Source: Erythrobacter longus
Lineage (GTDB): Bacteria; Pseudomonadota; Alphaproteobacteria; Sphingomonadales; Sphingomonadaceae
Assembly: GCF_000715015.1 (NCBI RefSeq)
Contig: NZ_JMIW01000007.1
Coordinates: 124,001 to 188,000, forward strand
Direction: 5' to 3'
Length of the DNA stretch: 64,000 nt
The notes below the pieces were generated by a model. That model was not told the DNA's origin, did not search any database, and worked only from the letters and a program-made list of their open reading frames with translations. How positions within the stretch are numbered: the stretch's first letter is position 1; each line of letters opens with the position of its first letter. The translations under genes and the position numbers were made by a program. Positions 27,652 to 36,346 of the stretch are shown here, one piece after another.

Positions 27652-28908
27652 ATGATTATCTGCAAGGGCAGCGCAATGCGCGCGTGCCAGGTGTTTTTGA
27701 GCTTGATTGCACTGGCGGCCGCAGCCCCTGCTTTGGCGCAAACGGCGCCTGAAGGCGCAGAGCCTTTGCCCGAGGCAGAAGTCACCACGCCGCTGTCTTC
27801 TCCAAAAGCCGATCCCGTCAACGTCAAATTCGTTGCCTCACACATCTCCGATCTACCCATTTCGGGGGATGCGCCCTCAACCCTGCGGTATGGCGGGCGA
27901 ATTGATGGTTTCATCAGAGCCAATGCGAGCGCTATTGGCGGTTCGTCCAACCTCACCCTCAATTTGCGCCCAGAGTTTCGTTGGGGCGAGGATTCCAACG
28001 GCGAAATCGGCCTTGTCCCGGGCAATACGGCATTGTTCAGGGGTGAGGGCAGAGGCAAAGTCGATCTGTCCGCCAGCCTTCAATACAAATGGAAGAACGG
28101 CACCACTTTGGAAGTGGGAAAGATGAACCTTCTGGATGTCTCTGCCGCTATCCCGCTGATAGAAAGCAACGGGCACTTCGGCTTTCAAAACCTTGGCATC
28201 GCATTACCGCCCTCTGGCGTCGCTCCGAACACAGTAACAGGCGCGATGCTGACCCTACCTAAAGGCAAAACCTTGTACCGGCTTTGGGTGTTTGATGTGG
28301 ACAGCCAATATCAACGCAGCGGATTGGAAGACCCGTTCAGGAACGGCGTCGCATTTCTGGCATCCGCCACGAAAATCACCAGTATCAAGGGCAATCCGGG
28401 CTACTACACCTTCGCTCTTGTCGGTTCGTCTCGTGACGATTTTGCCCGCGATATCCTGCCAAGCGCGCTCACCCCGCCCGCGCAGCCAATCGGCACATTC
28501 GGCAATGAAAGCGGCGAGCTCGCGGTACAGCTTTCCGCCTATCAATATGTCGCCCGCTATGCCGAGGCTCCGGGCAAAGGTTGGGGCATCATCGCCCGCT
28601 TTCAGGCGTCGATGGGAGACCCGACTTTCCTCGATTATTCGGGCTATTTCGGTGTTTCGGGCAATCCGCGGTTTCGCCCACAAGACCGGTTTGGCGCTGC
28701 ATACTTCCAATATTCGCTCACCGATGAGCTGGTTGAGGATGTGGCCTTTCGGTTGGGGCTTGAAGATGAGCAGGGTGTTGAGCTGTTCTACACCTACCAA
28801 TTTGCCGACAATCACGGCCTCACCTTTGACCTGCAAATCGATGACAGCGCTATTGCTTCGCGCAAGACCGGCGTCACGGTTGGATTGAGGCTTACCAGCG
28901 TATTTTGA
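27652..28908 (+). CDS. outer-membrane porin-like protein (OprB-like)
   Basis: A 418-residue exported protein with a signal peptide (VFLSLIALAAAAPALAQ). The mature chain is beta-rich with alternating polar and nonpolar strands and ends in Phe, the normal signal for outer-membrane insertion. The segment YGGRIDGFIRANASAIGG and the general layout recall carbohydrate-selective porins of the OprB type, but the match is moderate. The ATG at 27676 is an alternative start. The substrate is unknown. Confidence 0.65.
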   Translation: MIICKGSAMRACQVFLSLIALAAAAPALAQTAPEGAEPLPEAEVTTPLSSPKADPVNVKFVASHISDLPISGDAPSTLRYGGRIDGFIRANASAIGGSSNLTLNLRPEFRWGEDSNGEIGLVPGNTALFRGEGRGKVDLSASLQYKWKNGTTLEVGKMNLLDVSAAIPLIESNGHFGFQNLGIALPPSGVAPNTVTGAMLTLPKGKTLYRLWVFDVDSQYQRSGLEDPFRNGVAFLASATKITSIKGNPGYYTFALVGSSRDDFARDILPSALTPPAQPIGTFGNESGELAVQLSAYQYVARYAEAPGKGWGIIARFQASMGDPTFLDYSGYFGVSGNPRFRPQDRFGAAYFQYSLTDELVEDVAFRLGLEDEQGVELFYTYQFADNHGLTFDLQIDDSAIASRKTGVTVGLRLTSVF

Positions 28909-28949
28909 TCCGCCCTTCGCTTTTGCGGATCAGGCCTGTTATTGCCTGA
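28906..28949 (+). promoter_or_regulatory. two overlapping hairpins between the porin-like gene and the next gene
   Basis: TGATCCGC (28906-28913, starting at the stop codon) pairs with GCGGATCA (28925-28932). TCAGGC (28930-28935) pairs with GCCTGA (28944-28949). The two stems share bases 28930-28932 and so compete. The second ends on the next gene's start codon. There is no T tract. This could set the ratio of the two products. Confidence 0.4.
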
Positions 28950-29668
28950 TGATGGATTTGAAACCTCTTTTGCTCGCTTTGGTGGCAGGCTTTCCCTCGG
29001 CGGCCCTTGCCCAAGAGACGCCTTCACCCGATCAAAATGAAACCGAAGAGGCGTCGCAACCCCAGGAACAATCGAAGTTTGTAGGCCGCTATGACGGAAA
29101 CAGCTTCGAGACGGCCATGGGCATGATCGTGCGCGAAGATGGAACGTTCCAATGGGGCCTTTCGGTGGGTGGGCTCGATTTGAGAGCGAAGGGCACCTGG
29201 CAAGAGATCAACGAGGCTATCGTCCTTAAAAGTGAGCCCAAGCCGGTCCCGCCTGAATTCACATGGAGCGCGGTTGAGGATGCCCAAGACGGCCCCTTCC
29301 TGCGCATTCAATGGGCCGACAGTGGCGAGCCCTTTTCCTTTGCCGATGTACGCGGGCTGTGTGCCAATGGCGAACTCATCCTGACACCTGTGATGGATGG
29401 TAAATGGTCACCGGGTGACACTTGCGACAAGCCAGAGACAATCGAGCTTTATCTCAGAAGCTATCAGGTGCTTTCCGGGCCATTCAAGCTTTCAGGGAAC
29501 CGCAAAGTGCGCGAGGGCCAGACCATCGTCTTTGATTTTCACCGCAATGATCTGGGCGTTGCTGATTTCGACGGCGTGATGGGGCAATTGGTGGACGGCG
29601 AGCTGCGCCTTGAAAGCAGCCTTGGCAATATGACCTTGCGCAAGCTTACGCCGCCAACTGCTGAGTAA
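28949..29668 (+). CDS. exported protein of unknown function
   Basis: A 239-residue protein with a short signal peptide (LLLALVAGFPSAALAQE), then an acidic linker. A mainly beta-strand body follows (FVGRYDGNSFETAMGMIVREDGTFQW, LRAKGTWQEINEAIVL), suggesting a lipocalin- or calycin-like barrel. One Cys pair (GLCANGEL, GDTCDKP) may form a disulfide. No family is recognised. It follows the porin-like gene by 40 bases and is probably in the same operon. Confidence 0.65.
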   Translation: MMDLKPLLLALVAGFPSAALAQETPSPDQNETEEASQPQEQSKFVGRYDGNSFETAMGMIVREDGTFQWGLSVGGLDLRAKGTWQEINEAIVLKSEPKPVPPEFTWSAVEDAQDGPFLRIQWADSGEPFSFADVRGLCANGELILTPVMDGKWSPGDTCDKPETIELYLRSYQVLSGPFKLSGNRKVREGQTIVFDFHRNDLGVADFDGVMGQLVDGELRLESSLGNMTLRKLTPPTAE

Positions 29669-29674
29669 CCCGCT

Positions 29675-30466
29675 TTATTGCGAGCGCCCGCGCGCCTGCA
29701 CCTTGGACCGTCGCGCTTCGACCTCGCCGGGGGCAACCTGCGAATTGGCCAAGGATGATCGCTCGGCCTCAATCGCCATGCCTTCACCAAAGCTCACGGC
29801 ATAACCATCATCGATAAGCTGCTTATAGCTGCGCAAGAATTCGGGATCGATGCTCGCTGCGTCTGCGGCCAGTTTCATAGCCGTTGCAAGAAGGTCTTCT
29901 GGCTCCACCACATGATTGACAAGGCCCCATTTGAAAGCCGTTTCAGCGTCAAGGAAATTGCCGGTGAAGGCGAGCTCTTTCGCCCGCCCGATCCCGATCA
30001 TGCGTGAGAGTTTTTGTGAAAGCCCCCAGCCCGGCACAATCCCGACCCGCGCATGGGTGTCAGCAAAGCGCGCATTGGTCGCCGCAACCAGAAAATCGCA
30101 GGCAAGCGCCACTTCGAAACCGCCCGTGATCGCAACTCCGTTCACCGCGCCGATCACAGGCTTGCGGCACACTTCGATGGCTTTGACAGGATTGTTGGCA
30201 GGGTCTGTGTCATTGGCCGCCCCCAATGCGCCCTCTTCGCTGCCAAGCTCTTTTAGGTCGAGGCCAGCGGTAAAGGCGCGCGTACCAGCGCCCGTCAGCA
30301 GCACCACTTTGACCGCTCCATCGGCGTCGGCCATGCGCATCACATCATACAAACGACGCCTTAGCTGCCGGTTGATTGCATTCATCGCATGGGGGCGGTT
30401 CAACGTGACCAGCGCGACGCCATTGTTGACCTCATAAAGGACGATATCTTCGGGGTTCTCGCTCAT
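29675..30466 (-). CDS. enoyl-CoA hydratase/isomerase family protein
   Basis: A 263-residue crotonase. ALVTLNRPHAMNAIN, AFTAGLDLKEL (oxyanion hole) and KPVIGAVNGVAITGGFEVALACDFLVA (second oxyanion loop) are present. The start MSENPEDIVLYEV follows an AGGAGC-type ribosome site; 24 upstream codons were rejected. The usual hydratase Glu pair is not obvious (GIVPGWGLSQ at the second position), so it may act as an isomerase or hydrolase. Convergent with the unknown exported gene. Confidence 0.88.
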   Translation of the reverse strand: MSENPEDIVLYEVNNGVALVTLNRPHAMNAINRQLRRRLYDVMRMADADGAVKVVLLTGAGTRAFTAGLDLKELGSEEGALGAANDTDPANNPVKAIEVCRKPVIGAVNGVAITGGFEVALACDFLVAATNARFADTHARVGIVPGWGLSQKLSRMIGIGRAKELAFTGNFLDAETAFKWGLVNHVVEPEDLLATAMKLAADAASIDPEFLRSYKQLIDDGYAVSFGEGMAIEAERSSLANSQVAPGEVEARRSKVQARGRSQ

Positions 30467-30525
30467 CGTCTCGGTGCTCCTTTCGCGCCTATGCAGCGCA
30501 TTTGATGCAAGTGGGAATGCTGGGA

Positions 30526-31212
30526 TCATAGTGCCCAATCAATACTTCCGCGCCCTTGGGCGTCCAAAAACGCATTCGCCTGACTAAACGGCTTGGAACC
30601 GAAGAAGCCGCGATGGGCGGACAAGGGTGAGGGGTGCGGGGATTGAAGGACCAGGTGGTGCGCAGCAGTGCCAAGCCCCTTTACCCGTCCCGCCTTTTTC
30701 GCGGCATGACTGCCCCAAAGGATAAAAACGCAAACCGCGCCGGCGTCTACAACGGCCTGCACACAGGCATCCGTGATCGCGTCCCAGCCGCGCCCTGCAT
30801 GGCTGCCCGCTTGTCCATCTTGCACGGTTAGTGTGTTGTTCAAAAGCAGCACGCCTTGCCTTGCCCACGGCGTCAAATTGCCGGTTTGCGGGCGGGGGAT
30901 ACCAAGGTCACTTTCAAGCTCTTTGAAGATATTGACGAGGCTCGGCGGCTGTTTGACCCCGTCCTGCACCGAGAAACTGAGCCCGTGCGCCTGTCCCGGC
31001 CCATGATAGGGATCTTGGCCAAGGATCACCACGCGCACTTCTGGTAAAGGCGTTGCCTCTAATGCCGCAAGCCGGGCCCCGCGCGGGGGATAGATGATCT
31101 TGCCCGCCTTCTCCTCAGCGCTCAGCCACCCGCCAAGCTTTCTGGCCTCAGGGGTTGCCAGTACCGGTTCTAGCGCTGCTCGCCAGCTTTCAGGGATTTG
31201 GTCGCTCGCCAT
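30526..31212 (-). CDS. ung: uracil-DNA glycosylase
   Basis: A 228-residue family 1 UDG. VVILGQDPYHGPGQAHGLSFSV carries the catalytic Asp. The uracil pocket includes LLLNNTLTV. HPSPLSAHRGFFGSKPFS is the DNA-intercalation loop with the second catalytic His. It removes uracil from DNA. The start MASDQIPESW was chosen over a 14-codon longer frame. Confidence 0.95.
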   Translation of the reverse strand: MASDQIPESWRAALEPVLATPEARKLGGWLSAEEKAGKIIYPPRGARLAALEATPLPEVRVVILGQDPYHGPGQAHGLSFSVQDGVKQPPSLVNIFKELESDLGIPRPQTGNLTPWARQGVLLLNNTLTVQDGQAGSHAGRGWDAITDACVQAVVDAGAVCVFILWGSHAAKKAGRVKGLGTAAHHLVLQSPHPSPLSAHRGFFGSKPFSQANAFLDAQGRGSIDWAL

Positions 31213-31314
31213 GGGTTTGTGGGTACACTTAGCAGCAAGGCAGAGGCGAGACATCGCCTACCCAATATCCCCCCCTTTCCCTCTATTGCAATGTGGCGTA
31301 GGGGCAGGCGCAAT

Positions 31315-31950
31315 ATGACAGTACATTTTCACGAAGAAGACCTGCCAGACGGCGTCCTTGAAGGCACGAGCGATCTTGCGGTCGATACAGAGACGATGGG
31401 TCTTATCACTCACCGGGACCGCCTTTGCGTGGTGCAAATCTCCGATGGTTCGGGTGATGAGCACCTTGTGCGCTTTTCCCCGAGCAGCGATTATGACGCG
31501 CCCAATCTCTCGCGCATTCTGGCCGACCCGAACCGGGTAAAGCTTTATCACTTCGGCCGCTTTGATCTTGCCGCCATCCAGTTTTATCTGGGCGTCGTCG
31601 CAGCGCCGGTCTTCTGCACCAAGATCGCCAGCAAGCTGGTGCGGACCTATACCGACCGGCATGGACTTAAGAACCTGACCGATGAACTGCTCGGCGAAAA
31701 TATCTCCAAGCAGCAACAATCGTCTGACTGGGGCGGACCTGTCCTGAACGAGGCGCAGCGTGACTACGCAGCATCCGATGTGCGCTTCCTCCACCGCCTG
31801 CGCGATGAGTTGATCGTGCGGTTGGAACGTGAGGGCCGGATGGAAATCGCACAGGCTTGTTTCGATTTTCTGCCAACCCGCGCCGCGCTCGACATCGCTG
31901 GTTGGGATGGCCGCGACATATTCAGCCACAATGAAGGTTACTATAGCTAA
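31315..31950 (+). CDS. rnd: ribonuclease D-like 3'-5' exonuclease
   Basis: A 211-residue DEDD-family exonuclease. LAVDTETMGL holds the first Asp/Glu pair, YHFGRFDLAAI the second Asp, and YAASDVRFLHRL the Tyr/Asp (DEDDy). It is only the catalytic domain; the HRDC domains of full-length RNase D are missing, a form common in alphaproteobacteria. The ATG at 31315 gives the expected start; the longer frame was rejected. It is followed 11 bases later by lptC. Confidence 0.9.
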   Translation: MTVHFHEEDLPDGVLEGTSDLAVDTETMGLITHRDRLCVVQISDGSGDEHLVRFSPSSDYDAPNLSRILADPNRVKLYHFGRFDLAAIQFYLGVVAAPVFCTKIASKLVRTYTDRHGLKNLTDELLGENISKQQQSSDWGGPVLNEAQRDYAASDVRFLHRLRDELIVRLEREGRMEIAQACFDFLPTRAALDIAGWDGRDIFSHNEGYYS

Positions 31951-31961
31951 GCTGGCGTCCC

Positions 31962-32627
31962 ATGGTCATCAAACGCCGCATCGAAACCCAGCGCGCACAG
32001 GCGCTTCGCAGCAAAAGACAGGATTTTGCGACGCCTGGCGGTGCCCATGACAAACTTGTCGGGTTTCTTGCACGCGCTTTGCCCATGGGTGTGGGCGTGC
32101 TTGCAGCATTGATGATTATCACGCCATTGTCGCCGCGCGGCGAAGTCAGCTTTCTGCTTGATCGCACGCAGGTGTCTGTAATCGAAGAACGCCTGAGCGT
32201 TGACAATGCCATGTACCGGGGCCGCGATAATGAAGGCCGCCCGTTTTCCATCACCGCAGGCGAAGCGGTTCAGCGCTCCAGCGCCGAAGGTAAAGTGCGC
32301 ATGAACGACCTTCTCGCTCAACTCCTGCTCGAAGATGGCCCCGCGCGGCTTTCGGCTGAAGGCGGGGTTTATGACATCAACAGCGAGGTGGTCGATGTCG
32401 ATGGCACCATGCGCGTGCGCACCGCAGACGGCTATGCGATTCAAGCAAGCGGCGTTTCATTCAATCTTGAAAGCCGCACGATGACCGGGTCTGACGGAGT
32501 CGAAGGCGTGGTTCCTGCTGGTAGTTTTAGCGCCAATACCATGCGTGCAGACCTTGATGCGCGCACGATCTCGCTTGATGGGAATGCACGGTTCACTATG
32601 GTGCCGGGCAAATTGAGGGTCCCATGA
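31962..32627 (+). CDS. lptC: LPS export protein LptC
   Basis: A 221-residue bitopic protein: basic N-terminus, one membrane helix (PMGVGVLAALMIITPLSP), then a periplasmic beta-jellyroll (LDRTQVSVIEERLSVDNAMYRGRDNEGRPFSITAGEA). This is the LptC fold that receives LPS from LptBFG and passes it to LptA. It overlaps the lptA start by 4 bases and follows the RNase D gene, a conserved alphaproteobacterial order. Confidence 0.88.
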   Translation: MVIKRRIETQRAQALRSKRQDFATPGGAHDKLVGFLARALPMGVGVLAALMIITPLSPRGEVSFLLDRTQVSVIEERLSVDNAMYRGRDNEGRPFSITAGEAVQRSSAEGKVRMNDLLAQLLLEDGPARLSAEGGVYDINSEVVDVDGTMRVRTADGYAIQASGVSFNLESRTMTGSDGVEGVVPAGSFSANTMRADLDARTISLDGNARFTMVPGKLRVP

Positions 32628-33199
32628 TGGAACGCACTATGACTGCAAAACTGGGAAAGATTGCGCTCGCAAAAGTTGCTTTAGGCTGGGCCGCTGGAGG
32701 GCTGGTATTGGGCGGTGTTCTGGCAGGCGGCATGACGCTGCAGGCGCAGAGCATTTCCTCACACAACACCCGTGCGCCTGTCTCCTTTGATGCAGGCAGT
32801 ATCGACTTTGACGACCGCGCTAACCGCGTGGTTCTAGGCGGCGGCGTCACCGTCAATCAGGCAGGGCTGATAGTGCGCTCCAATCGGATGCTTGCCAATT
32901 ACACCGATGATGGCTCGCTGGATGTGCAGCGTATTACCGCTAATGGCAGTGTCGTTGTGACGCGCGGAAATGAACGAGCGTCGGGTGATGTGGCAGTTTA
33001 TGACTTTAACAGGCGGATCATCACCATGGCGGGCAATGTTTCGTTGCGCCGGGGCGGTGACACGCTAAACGGCGGACGCCTCGTAATTGACCTGGCGAGC
33101 GGCCTTTCGACGATCGACGGGCGTGCAGCGGGCGGCAGTTCAAGTGAAACAGGCTCCGACGGCCGGGTCACCGGCACCTTTAGCGTACCTCAGGACTAG
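32624..33199 (+). CDS. lptA: LptA/OstA family LPS transport protein
   Basis: A 191-residue protein with a signal or anchor segment (about residues 15-42) and an OstA beta-jellyroll (VSFDAGSIDFDDRANRVVLGGGVTVNQAGLIVRSN, then DVAVYDFNRRIITMAGNVSLRRGGDTLNGG). It bridges LPS across the periplasm. lptB, which often follows, is not next here: the next gene is on the opposite strand. Confidence 0.88.
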   Translation: MMERTMTAKLGKIALAKVALGWAAGGLVLGGVLAGGMTLQAQSISSHNTRAPVSFDAGSIDFDDRANRVVLGGGVTVNQAGLIVRSNRMLANYTDDGSLDVQRITANGSVVVTRGNERASGDVAVYDFNRRIITMAGNVSLRRGGDTLNGGRLVIDLASGLSTIDGRAAGGSSSETGSDGRVTGTFSVPQD

Positions 33200-33247
33200 G
33201 TCGGGACGTGTTGGCGGCCGCAAGGCCCAGACGTGACCGCTCAATCA

Positions 33248-34651
33248 TCAATAGGCATTGTCGTGACTGAGCACGAGAGCAGTCCTGAATACGATCTCGA
33301 TATCACGCCGCAGTGACCAGCCCGAGATATACTCAAGGTCTGATTGTAGGCGGTCGGTGAGGTCAGATTCCTTCTCAGTCGCACCTCTGTGACCGCGAAC
33401 CTGCGCCAAGCCCGTGAGACCCGGCTTTAGGCAATGACGGCGCCAATATTGCGCATCGACTTCCCAGAAATATTTGTTGTTCGCCTGGCTGCCAAGCGCG
33501 TGTGGGCGCGGGCCCACAATCGACATATCGCCTTTAAGCACGTTGATCAGCTGGGGCAGCTCATCAATGCTCGTTTTGCGGATAAAGGCCCCTATGCGGG
33601 TTACCCGGTCATCCTCGCGGCCCGTCGAACGCGCACCCTCGGCATCGTTCTTTTCCACCTTCATCGAGCGGAACTTGAACATATTGAAGAAGGTGTTGCC
33701 CCGGCCCATGCGGCGCTGAACAAACAGGACAGGGCCGCCATCTGCTAGCTTGATAAGAATGGCAACCAACACCAGCAGCGGTGACAAAACCAGCAACGCC
33801 CCGCCTACGATCGCTGTGTCAAAAAGGCGCTTCGAGATGCGCGAACGCAGTTTCAAGGGACCGTTGGATACGATCAGCGTGGTTCGGTCTTGCGCTTCAT
33901 AGTGATGCACGCCCAGCGCGCCCAGCTCGTGGGCAGGCTGGCTTACGATCTCACCGTGAACGCCCGCGGATTTGAGCAAGAACGCCCATTGTGCGCGCCG
34001 CTCACGAGGGCAGCTCACTACGACCTTATCCTGATTTTGCAGGAGCTTACCCAAGCGGTCGAACATGAAAGGGTCATGGCTTGTGGGGTCAAGCGCGTAA
34101 TCAGACGCAAGAATGACCTCGCCTTTTTCCGCGACAAAGCTTGGACCATCATCGTCGATGACCAGCTCATTGGTGGTGCGCCCCTGCCAGAAGCGGTTGA
34201 TAAATGTCAGCAACACCCGGCGGAAGGAAACCAGCGCCAAAGCAGACAAAATCAGGCCCAGAGTGACCGAAACACGTGAGAATTCAGCGTTAGACTTGGT
34301 ATAAAACGCAAGGAAGTTGATCAGCGCGGTTGAAACCACCAGCGCCATAAGAGCGCGTTTGGATGCAAATATCCAATCGCCAAGTGACTTGCCGCCATAG
34401 GTCCCATTGTAAAGAGCAATGGTAAAGAAGACCGGCAACATAGTCTGCACCGCAACCATGTTCCGCGGACCCCACCACGTCCCTTGGTAGATCAAACTTG
34501 CCAGTGCAAAAGCCAGATGCAGCAAGACGGCATCCACAATCATCATTACCGCAAAAGCGCGCAAACGGCGCTTTTCCAGCGAAGGCGCGATTGGTCTCGC
34601 TAGTTTTTCGGACTGCGCTGCATCAAGCAGCACGCCGGTGTGGGAATTCAT
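33248..34651 (-). CDS. polyprenyl glycosylphosphotransferase (sugar transferase)
   Basis: A 467-residue initiating glycosyltransferase. The N-terminal half has about four membrane helices and a CoA-binding-like domain. After one more helix ([27 protein letters not shown]) comes the catalytic bac_transf domain with [43 protein letters not shown] and [16 protein letters not shown]. It puts the first sugar phosphate on undecaprenyl phosphate for exopolysaccharide or O-antigen synthesis. It uses the carrier recycled by UppP. No polysaccharide cluster surrounds it. Confidence 0.92.
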   Translation of the reverse strand: MNSHTGVLLDAAQSEKLARPIAPSLEKRRLRAFAVMMIVDAVLLHLAFALASLIYQGTWWGPRNMVAVQTMLPVFFTIALYNGTYGGKSLGDWIFASKRALMALVVSTALINFLAFYTKSNAEFSRVSVTLGLILSALALVSFRRVLLTFINRFWQGRTTNELVIDDDGPSFVAEKGEVILASDYALDPTSHDPFMFDRLGKLLQNQDKVVVSCPRERRAQWAFLLKSAGVHGEIVSQPAHELGALGVHHYEAQDRTTLIVSNGPLKLRSRISKRLFDTAIVGGALLVLSPLLVLVAILIKLADGGPVLFVQRRMGRGNTFFNMFKFRSMKVEKNDAEGARSTGREDDRVTRIGAFIRKTSIDELPQLINVLKGDMSIVGPRPHALGSQANNKYFWEVDAQYWRRHCLKPGLTGLAQVRGHRGATEKESDLTDRLQSDLEYISGWSLRRDIEIVFRTALVLSHDNAY

Positions 34652-34675
34652 GTTTTTTGCCCGCTATCGCAGGCC

Positions 34676-34710
34676 CCCCTAACGCTGCACCGTTAAAGTA
34701 TGCTTAGGGG
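34676..34710. promoter_or_regulatory. inverted repeat in the leader of the sugar transferase gene
   Basis: CCCCTAA (34676-34682) and TTAGGGG (34704-34710) are perfect arms, with a smaller AACG/CGTT pair inside. It lies 25-60 bases before the sugar transferase start. It may be an operator or a 5' UTR hairpin. Confidence 0.35.
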
Positions 34711-34767
34711 TTCTTACACAGGTTTACATTTTGCGCCAGTGTGGGAATTTGCGCTTGTCCGAAAATG

Positions 34768-35808
34768 CTACCGTTTCGCAGCAAATCTGGCGATTTGAGT
34801 GAGGTCTTGCGCAAGCAAGAGCTCTGCGGCCTGACTGTTTGACAGCAGGCTTTGATGAAGGGCTGTGAGACGCGGGATCAAGCGATCAAGCTTCACGCCC
34901 GGCCAGCGGCCAAGCTGTTGACGGATTTCGCGTTCTTCTTTCCAGAAGATGCCGAGCTGGGCTTTCTCGCCCTTGCCTAAATTGTCAAAAGAGCCTCGGG
35001 GGCCGAGCCTGGCGGCAATAAGCGTAAGCTGCGTGGCGCGCCTTTCAAGAGCTAGCAAAAGGCCAACCGGATTAAGGCCAAGCTCCTTTATCCGTTTAAG
35101 TTCGTTTGGCAATTTCCCAAGCTCACCGCCAAAAACTGCGTTAACCACGGGGCCAAAGCCATCGTCATCGGTGGGGGCACCAATCTCTGCGAAGTCTTGC
35201 GGGCTCGCGGTCTTCGGATTTTGCGATGATGCGTCAAGATAAAGCGCCAGCTTGTCGACTTCGGACTGGGCGAGGCGCACATCGAGGCCGCTGGCTCGTG
35301 CGATTCGCTCGGCCATATCGCCTCCCAGACGCAAACCCGCCGCATCCGCCATGGCGCGCACCGCACCTGCAACGCTGGGTAGGTCAGGCTGGTAAAACAT
35401 GGTGACAAGCGCGTCAGGCCGCTTTTCGAGCAGTTTTGCGGTACGCGATTTGTCCGTCGCAGAGGTTGCCACAATCAGTACTGGCGCTGCTTGCCCCGCG
35501 CCTGCGTCGCTCGTTTCAATCATCGCTTTTAACGCATCATGCGCTTCCTCGCCGGCCACACGCGCCAAAATGTGGCGTTTGTCGCCAAAGAGCGAACCTG
35601 ACCGCGCTTCATCCCCAAGCAGAGCTGGATCGCGTTTGAGATCGCCGCCGGACAATTCGATCCGCTCGCCTGCCTCAGGCAGAGCCGCGATCACTTTGTT
35701 TGCAGCAGCAGAGGCACCCGCTTCATCTGGGCCGCAAAAGAAGAATATCGAGGCCTCAAACGCAGACCGGGGCAGCCCACGGGAAAATTCGGTGTGCTTG
35801 GCCTTCAT
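34768..35808 (-). CDS. holA: DNA polymerase III subunit delta
   Basis: A 346-residue HolA. The N-terminal ATPase-like domain (IFFFCGPDEAGASAAANKV, SLFGDKRHILARV) and the helical C-terminal collar domain (LNPVGLLLALERRATQL) are recognisable. It is the clamp-loader delta subunit. The start MKAKHTEFSR was chosen; it lies 10 bases after lptE. Its place in the leuS-lptE-holA operon is the conserved arrangement. Confidence 0.9.
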   Translation of the reverse strand: MKAKHTEFSRGLPRSAFEASIFFFCGPDEAGASAAANKVIAALPEAGERIELSGGDLKRDPALLGDEARSGSLFGDKRHILARVAGEEAHDALKAMIETSDAGAGQAAPVLIVATSATDKSRTAKLLEKRPDALVTMFYQPDLPSVAGAVRAMADAAGLRLGGDMAERIARASGLDVRLAQSEVDKLALYLDASSQNPKTASPQDFAEIGAPTDDDGFGPVVNAVFGGELGKLPNELKRIKELGLNPVGLLLALERRATQLTLIAARLGPRGSFDNLGKGEKAQLGIFWKEEREIRQQLGRWPGVKLDRLIPRLTALHQSLLSNSQAAELLLAQDLTQIARFAAKR

Positions 35809-35818
35809 TATGCCGGCC

Positions 35819-36346
35819 TCATTGAGACACAGCGCGCTCACGCTCCCGGAGCGTCAAGGCAACCCGAGTTACCATCCGGCTAGCCACTTCTTGAGCCAGG
35901 TTTTCGAGCGCGCGCTGTTCCGCGGCAATTGTGGCGTATTCGCTGGAAACCACATCGATCCCCGCGTCCGACCCGGCGGTCGCATCAAGCAGGATTTCGC
36001 CCGTGCTCAAATCCACCAATTGATAGCGCGAACGCAGGATACGAAGCTCACGACTGATCGTATCATCGTTGAGTACGCCCAAAGCCTCAAGCGCATCATC
36101 GAGCCGCACATCAAGGCGGTAACGATAACCACCCACATCGCCTGCCGCGCCCAGCCGATCCTGCAACGCATTGCGAACAAGCCAGCCGTCGCGCCCCGGA
36201 ATGGCGGGGACGTCGATTGCGGCGAGGCCCTGCGCCACAGAGCTTGATGCGCCGCCCGAATAGAGCGGTTGGAGCCCGCATCCTGAAAGGGGCAGGCCAA
36301 GGGCAAAAGCCAGAAAGGCGGCCAAAAAGGGTGGGCTACACTTCAT
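35819..36346 (-). CDS. lptE: LPS assembly lipoprotein LptE
   Basis: A 175-residue lipoprotein. The signal ends at LSGCGLQPLYSGG, the typical LptE start with the lipidated Cys near residue 23. The mature part (LVRNALQDRLG, YRLDVRLDDALEALGVLNDDTISRELRILRSRYQLVD) matches LptE-type plug proteins of the LptD complex. Its start overlaps the leuS stop by one base (TGATG). Confidence 0.9.
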   Translation of the reverse strand: MKCSPPFLAAFLAFALGLPLSGCGLQPLYSGGASSSVAQGLAAIDVPAIPGRDGWLVRNALQDRLGAAGDVGGYRYRLDVRLDDALEALGVLNDDTISRELRILRSRYQLVDLSTGEILLDATAGSDAGIDVVSSEYATIAAEQRALENLAQEVASRMVTRVALTLRERERAVSQ

